Shown one piece after another: positions 60,608 to 64,000 of a stretch of 64,000 bases of DNA. Positions within the stretch are counted from its first letter, which is position 1. Each line of letters begins with the position of its first letter. Source of the DNA: Bermanella sp040371755 (lineage in GTDB: Bacteria > Pseudomonadota > Gammaproteobacteria > Pseudomonadales > Oceanobacteraceae). The DNA lies in assembly GCF_040371755.1 (NCBI RefSeq), contig NZ_BAABWE010000006.1:62001-126000 (forward strand), written 5' to 3'. Below the pieces are notes generated by a model, which saw only the letters and a list, made by a program, of their open reading frames with translations, made no database searches and was not told the DNA's origin. The position numbers and the translations under genes were made by a program.

Positions 60608-61900
60608 ATGAATCATTCAATAACCTCTGTGTTGTTACTGGCTGTCTTCCTATTTGGTGCCACGTCTATTGTACCAATTACGGTAGAAAAAGCCTTTTCA
60701 GCTGAAGAGAAAAAAGAGAAACGTCGTGTTCGCCGAGCACAAACCATGCGACCTGCCATCTTTAAAAAACTGGATGCTGTGCGTCAATTAGCAGATGAAA
60801 AGAAGTACGATGAAGCGTTAGAAAGTTTAGAGTCAATACACAAAATTCGTCGTAATTCCTATGAAACGGCTATGACTTGGAACATGGCTGCATACGTACA
60901 TTTTAATCGTGAGCATTATAAGTTAGCAGTTGAAGCTTATAAAAAGGTCTTATCAACTAAAAATCTACCTGTAAGCCTTGAGCAAACTACTTTATACAGT
61001 GTTGCTAAGCTTTATCTTATTGAAGAAGATTACTCTAAAGCAATAAGCGCTTTGAATGACTGGTTTAAGGTGGTTGAAAAACCAGGACCTGAGGCGTATA
61101 TCTTACGTGCGCAAATGAATTATCAATTAGATAACTTTGATGCGGCATTGCCAGATGTTAAGCAAGCTATCTCAATGGTTAAGAAGCAAGGCAAACAACC
61201 GAAAGAGAATTGGCTGCTTGTAGAGCGGGCTGTGTATTATCAAAATAAAGATTATAAGTCGATGGAGCGCACACTAAAAGATTTGGTTTCTTTATACCCT
61301 AAGGCACAATATTGGATTCAATTAGGAGCTGTATACAATGAATTGGGCTTGCCTGAGAAAGAGCTTTCCATTATTGAAACAGCTTATGATCAAGGACTTT
61401 TGAATAAAGAAACCCATGTTGTAAGTTTTGCTCAAGCTATGCTGGCTCAAGAGGTACCTTATAAAGCGGCTCAAGTTCTGATTAAAGGATTAAAAGACAA
61501 AGTAGTTGAGGAAAACGGTAAAAACTTATCGTTACTTGGTGATGCCTTGATGATCGCTAAAGAATACGATGAAGCCATTAATATTATGACTATGGCCGCT
61601 ACAGCTACTCAAGCAGGTAAAGATTTTTTCAAATTGGCGCAAATACATACTCAGCGCCAAGAGTGGGATGTGGCGTTGGTAAATGTTAAAAAGGCGTTGA
61701 CGGATGAATCTTTTAAAAAGGAAGACGAGGCGCTTATTTTACAGGGTTTGATTCAATTCAACTTAAATGATCTTAAAGCAGCCAAACAAACATTCAAACT
61801 AGCAAAGAGTTTTGAAAAAGTTCAAAATTCTGCTGATCAATGGCTTGGCTATATCGATGGAGAGCAAAAACGTCGTGACTATATGGCGCAAGGGAATTAA
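60608..61900 (+). CDS. TPR-repeat protein of the TonB operon
   Basis: The 430-residue protein has a signal peptide or N-terminal anchor (about 1-30, ending VEKAFSAEE), a basic stretch, and many tetratricopeptide-type repeats (e.g. KYDEALESLESIHK, HYKLAVEAYKKVL, DYSKAISALNDWF, EYDEAINIMTMAA, DLKAAKQTFKLAK). Such a TPR protein commonly ends TtpC-ExbBD-TonB operons and is presumably a periplasmic scaffold for the complex. It starts 6 bases after tonB and is followed by a terminator. Confidence 0.85.
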   Translation: MNHSITSVLLLAVFLFGATSIVPITVEKAFSAEEKKEKRRVRRAQTMRPAIFKKLDAVRQLADEKKYDEALESLESIHKIRRNSYETAMTWNMAAYVHFNREHYKLAVEAYKKVLSTKNLPVSLEQTTLYSVAKLYLIEEDYSKAISALNDWFKVVEKPGPEAYILRAQMNYQLDNFDAALPDVKQAISMVKKQGKQPKENWLLVERAVYYQNKDYKSMERTLKDLVSLYPKAQYWIQLGAVYNELGLPEKELSIIETAYDQGLLNKETHVVSFAQAMLAQEVPYKAAQVLIKGLKDKVVEENGKNLSLLGDALMIAKEYDEAINIMTMAATATQAGKDFFKLAQIHTQRQEWDVALVNVKKALTDESFKKEDEALILQGLIQFNLNDLKAAKQTFKLAKSFEKVQNSADQWLGYIDGEQKRRDYMAQGN

Positions 61901-61984
61901 GAAGACGGAGTCATAAGTTACCAAGGAAGGTAAATTTTAAAATAGTTTATTAAATCAAAAGCACCATTTTGACTTAATATCAGG

Positions 61985-62009
61985 GCCGGCCACAAGCCGG
62001 CTTTTTTTA
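61985..62009 (+). terminator. Terminator of the TonB operon
   Basis: GCCGGC-CACAA-GCCGGC is a perfect 6-bp GC stem followed by TTTTTTTATT, 84 bases beyond the TPR gene and just before the convergent yacG stop. Confidence 0.92.
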
Positions 62010-62016
62010 TTGGTTA

Positions 62017-62217
62017 TTAATGAAAGTGGTCATCTTTTAAATCTTTGAGTTGTTCACTCAGTAATTCTTCTTCAGCGCTTCTTCCCGGGATAGCATGCTC
62101 TTCATTTGCCCATTGACCAAGGTCAATCAAGCGACAACGGTCACTGCAAAAAGGACGAAACTCAGAGGACTCGTTCCATTCAACGTCTTTGGAACAAGTA
62201 GGGCAATTAACTTTCAT
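62017..62217 (-). CDS. yacG: DNA gyrase inhibitor YacG (zinc protein)
   Basis: The 66-residue protein has the YacG zinc motif with four cysteines (VNCPTCSKDVEW ... FRPFCSDRCRLIDLGQW) followed by WANEEHAIPG. YacG binds gyrase and blocks its DNA binding. It overlaps the end of coaE by 11 bases and belongs to the pilC-pilD-coaE-yacG unit, a standard gammaproteobacterial order. Confidence 0.93.
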   Translation of the reverse strand: MKVNCPTCSKDVEWNESSEFRPFCSDRCRLIDLGQWANEEHAIPGRSAEEELLSEQLKDLKDDHFH

Positions 62218-62815
62218 GATTCAACTCACTAAATGATAAATACTGTTTATGGAGTTGAGCCACTTGCTGTTGCAAGTGCTCTAAAGATTGATCATTTACA
62301 ATTACATCATCAGCGTAACTTAAGCGCGTATCACGGTCAGCTTGGCTCTGAATGATGGCTTGAACTTGTTGAGATGTATTATTGTCACGCTTACTTGTTC
62401 GCTGTATTTGAAGCTCAACGGGCACGTCAACCACTAAAATTCGATTTACAAACGCCTTTTGACTTGATTCGACTAAAAGTGGCGACACTAAAATAGTATA
62501 GGGGCTGGTGCTGGCAGCAAGTTCGGTCTTTATTTCTTCACGAATTAAAGGGTGAGTTAGATTCTCTAACCATTTCTTTTCATTAGGATCACTAAAAATA
62601 ATGTTTCTTAATTTTGCACGATCAAGTGTGCCGTCATTAAGTAAAATGTCATCACCAAAATGTTTAGTGATTTCATTTAATCCCTGTGAACCGACAGCAA
62701 CCACGGTACGAGCTGCAATATCTGCATCGACGATGGTTATTCCTAATTCAGAAAAAGCATTGGTGACAGCGGTTTTACCACTGCCAATTCCTCCAGTGAC
62801 GCCGATAATCAACAT
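62207..62815 (-). CDS. coaE: Dephospho-CoA kinase
   Basis: CoaE performs the last step of coenzyme A synthesis. From ATG 62815 the protein is 202 residues and starts MLIIGVTGGIGSGKTAV with the Walker A P-loop right at the N terminus; six further upstream residues in frame would run into pilD. VDADIAARTVV, WLENLTHPLIREEI and RTSKRDNNTSQQVQAII fit the family. It starts 1 base after the pilD stop. Confidence 0.95.
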   Translation of the reverse strand: MLIIGVTGGIGSGKTAVTNAFSELGITIVDADIAARTVVAVGSQGLNEITKHFGDDILLNDGTLDRAKLRNIIFSDPNEKKWLENLTHPLIREEIKTELAASTSPYTILVSPLLVESSQKAFVNRILVVDVPVELQIQRTSKRDNNTSQQVQAIIQSQADRDTRLSYADDVIVNDQSLEHLQQQVAQLHKQYLSFSELNHES

Positions 62816-62816
62816 G

Positions 62817-63689
62817 TTAACGAATTCCTGCAAAGCTAAAGTAGAGTTGAGTTAAAGGCTCACCCCATAACGCAGCAATGAACCCCGCAGCTGCTAAATA
62901 AGGACCAAATGGTATTGGAATGTTTTTGTCTCTACCTAATATAAGCATCATGGCAATACCCACCACTGCACCAACAGCACTAGAAAGCAAAATAACAACC
63001 GGTAAGCTCTGCCAACCTAAAAACGCGCCAATGGCTGCGAGTAACTTAAAATCACCGTACCCCATGCCTTCTTTACCAGTAATGATTTTAAATAACCAAA
63101 AGATGCTCCATAGGGAAAGGTATCCGGCAAGTGCGCCATAAACAGCACTTTCTAATGTCGTAAATGCACCATATGTATTGGCTATTAACCCAATCCAAAT
63201 TAACGGCAGTGTTAAGCTGTCAGGTAACAGGTATTCATCCAGATCAATTAGTGTCAGTGCCACAATAAAATACGTAAATAGCAGCATCGCGGCTGTTTGA
63301 ATGGTGGCACCAAATTGCCAAGCGACTAATAAACCTAATAGACCAGTTGTTATCTCTACAATAGGGTAGCGAATACTGATGGGTGTCTGGCAATTTGCGC
63401 ATTTGCCTTTTAGCCATAAATAACTAACTACTGGAATATTTTGCCAAGGTTTAATTGAGGTTTTGCATTTTGGACATGCTGAATGTGGAACCATCAGATT
63501 AAATGGCTCAGGCTCTGTGTGTGTACTTGGTATTTCTTGAGAAAGGTTTTGGTAGTCGTCTTCAATTTGCTTTCGCATCATTATGGGTAAACGATAAGCT
63601 ACGACATTTAAAAAACTACCAATGCATAAACTGACAATAAAAACGGTTATGTAAAACATAACCGTGTTGTGGATGAACATATCAAACAT
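62817..63689 (-). CDS. pilD: Prepilin peptidase / N-methyltransferase
   Basis: PilD cleaves and N-methylates type IV prepilins and type II secretion pseudopilins in the inner membrane. The 290-residue protein has the N-terminal cytoplasmic zinc-type domain with two C-x-x-C pairs (SACPKCKTSIKPW; KCANCQTPISIRYP). About eight membrane helices follow, with the catalytic aspartates in IDLDEYLLPD and GMGYGDFKLLAAIG. It lies between pilC and coaE. Confidence 0.96.
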   Translation of the reverse strand: MFDMFIHNTVMFYITVFIVSLCIGSFLNVVAYRLPIMMRKQIEDDYQNLSQEIPSTHTEPEPFNLMVPHSACPKCKTSIKPWQNIPVVSYLWLKGKCANCQTPISIRYPIVEITTGLLGLLVAWQFGATIQTAAMLLFTYFIVALTLIDLDEYLLPDSLTLPLIWIGLIANTYGAFTTLESAVYGALAGYLSLWSIFWLFKIITGKEGMGYGDFKLLAAIGAFLGWQSLPVVILLSSAVGAVVGIAMMLILGRDKNIPIPFGPYLAAAGFIAALWGEPLTQLYFSFAGIR

Positions 63690-63716
63690 AACAACTTCTT
63701 TAATATTGAGCGGCCA

Positions 63717-64000
63717 TTACATGGCATCGCCCATGGTGAATATAGGAAGGTACATTGCAATCAATAAACCACCCACTACAACCCCCAAAAAGGCCATTAC
63801 TAAGGGTTCTATCATGGAAGTTAAACCATCAACAAGGTTATCTACTTCATCTTCGTAATAGGAAGCTACTTTTTCAAGCATGGCATCCAGTGCACCTGAT
63901 TCTTCACCGATGGCAACCATTTGTACCACCATGTTAGGGAATACCCCACTGGCACGTATCGCGGCATTCATTTGAGTACCACTAGATACTTCATCTTGTA
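63717..64000 (-). CDS. pilC: Type IV pilus inner-membrane platform protein PilC, C-terminal end (cut by window end)
   Basis: The frame stays open to the last base, so the gene extends beyond the window; about 94 C-terminal residues are seen. QMVAIGEESGALDAMLEKVA, YYEDEVDNLVDGLTSMIEPL and the final membrane segment LGVVVGGLLIAMYLPIF are typical of the GspF/PilC family. PilC is the inner-membrane platform around which the pilus motor works. pilD follows 27 bases later on the same strand. Confidence 0.93.
   Translation of the reverse strand, partial: QDEVSSGTQMNAAIRASGVFPNMVVQMVAIGEESGALDAMLEKVASYYEDEVDNLVDGLTSMIEPLVMAFLGVVVGGLLIAMYLPIFTMGDAM

Noticed and set aside
1..64000. CRISPR array, tRNA, rRNA, insertion sequence or toxin-antitoxin pair
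   Set aside because: I scanned for spaced direct repeats, tRNA-like cloverleafs, transposase motifs and small paired genes and saw none that I could support.

Overview
The window comes from a moderately AT-rich marine-type gammaproteobacterium. The core blocks rpsT / murJ-ribF-ileS-lspA-fkpB-ispH, prfB-lysS and yacG-coaE-pilD-pilC, together with a TtpC-type TonB system, suggest an Oceanospirillales- or Alteromonadales-like lineage. I cannot name the genus from sequence alone. I saw no transposase, integrase, tRNA, rRNA or CRISPR array.

Region 1 (1-24872) is a surface-glycan locus built around sulfation. It opens with glycosyltransferases and three consecutive PAPS-type sulfotransferases, then galU, a rhamnan-synthesis/HAD protein pair and two more sulfotransferases. 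Next comes a sulfate-activation block: SLC13/RCK permease, cysC, cysQ, two SGNH-like paralogues, cysD and cysN, closed by a strong terminator at 18874. After it lie a 1151-residue sulfotransferase-TPR-glycosyltransferase-sulfotransferase fusion and three more sulfotransferases. In all, nine genes carry ten sulfotransferase-type P-loop domains. No PAPS reductase or sulfite reductase gene is visible, so the PAPS made here is most simply read as sulfate donor for glycan sulfation, with CysQ removing the by-product PAP.

Region 2 (25060-34007) holds a minus-strand pair of secreted proteins and a glycosyltransferase, then pgi, kdsA and kpsC-kpsS. KpsS and KpsC build the poly-beta-Kdo linker of ABC-transporter-dependent capsules, so the sulfated glycan is plausibly a group 2/3-type capsule. 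The export genes kpsMTED are not in the window.

Region 3 (34083-51762) is mostly core genome: a PagL-like lipid A deacylase, a small exported protein, rpsT, murJ, ribF-ileS-lspA-fkpB-ispH, yaeQ, ppiC, prfB with its programmed +1 frameshift, lysS, ung, a YkgJ-type protein and a chemoreceptor. Two intergenic spacers here hold repeat-like hairpins.

Region 4 (52003-61900) is a TonB-dependent uptake system in three transcription units: a TonB-dependent receptor, a beta-helix-like lipoprotein, and an operon DUF3450-ttpC-exbB-exbD-tonB-TPR. All three have the same PhoB-box-like promoter: 11-bp half-site repeat, TGTCATAAA, and a -10-like hexamer exactly 16 nt after the start of TGTCAT. This points to induction by phosphate starvation. 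The window ends with yacG, coaE, pilD and the 3' end of pilC on the minus strand.
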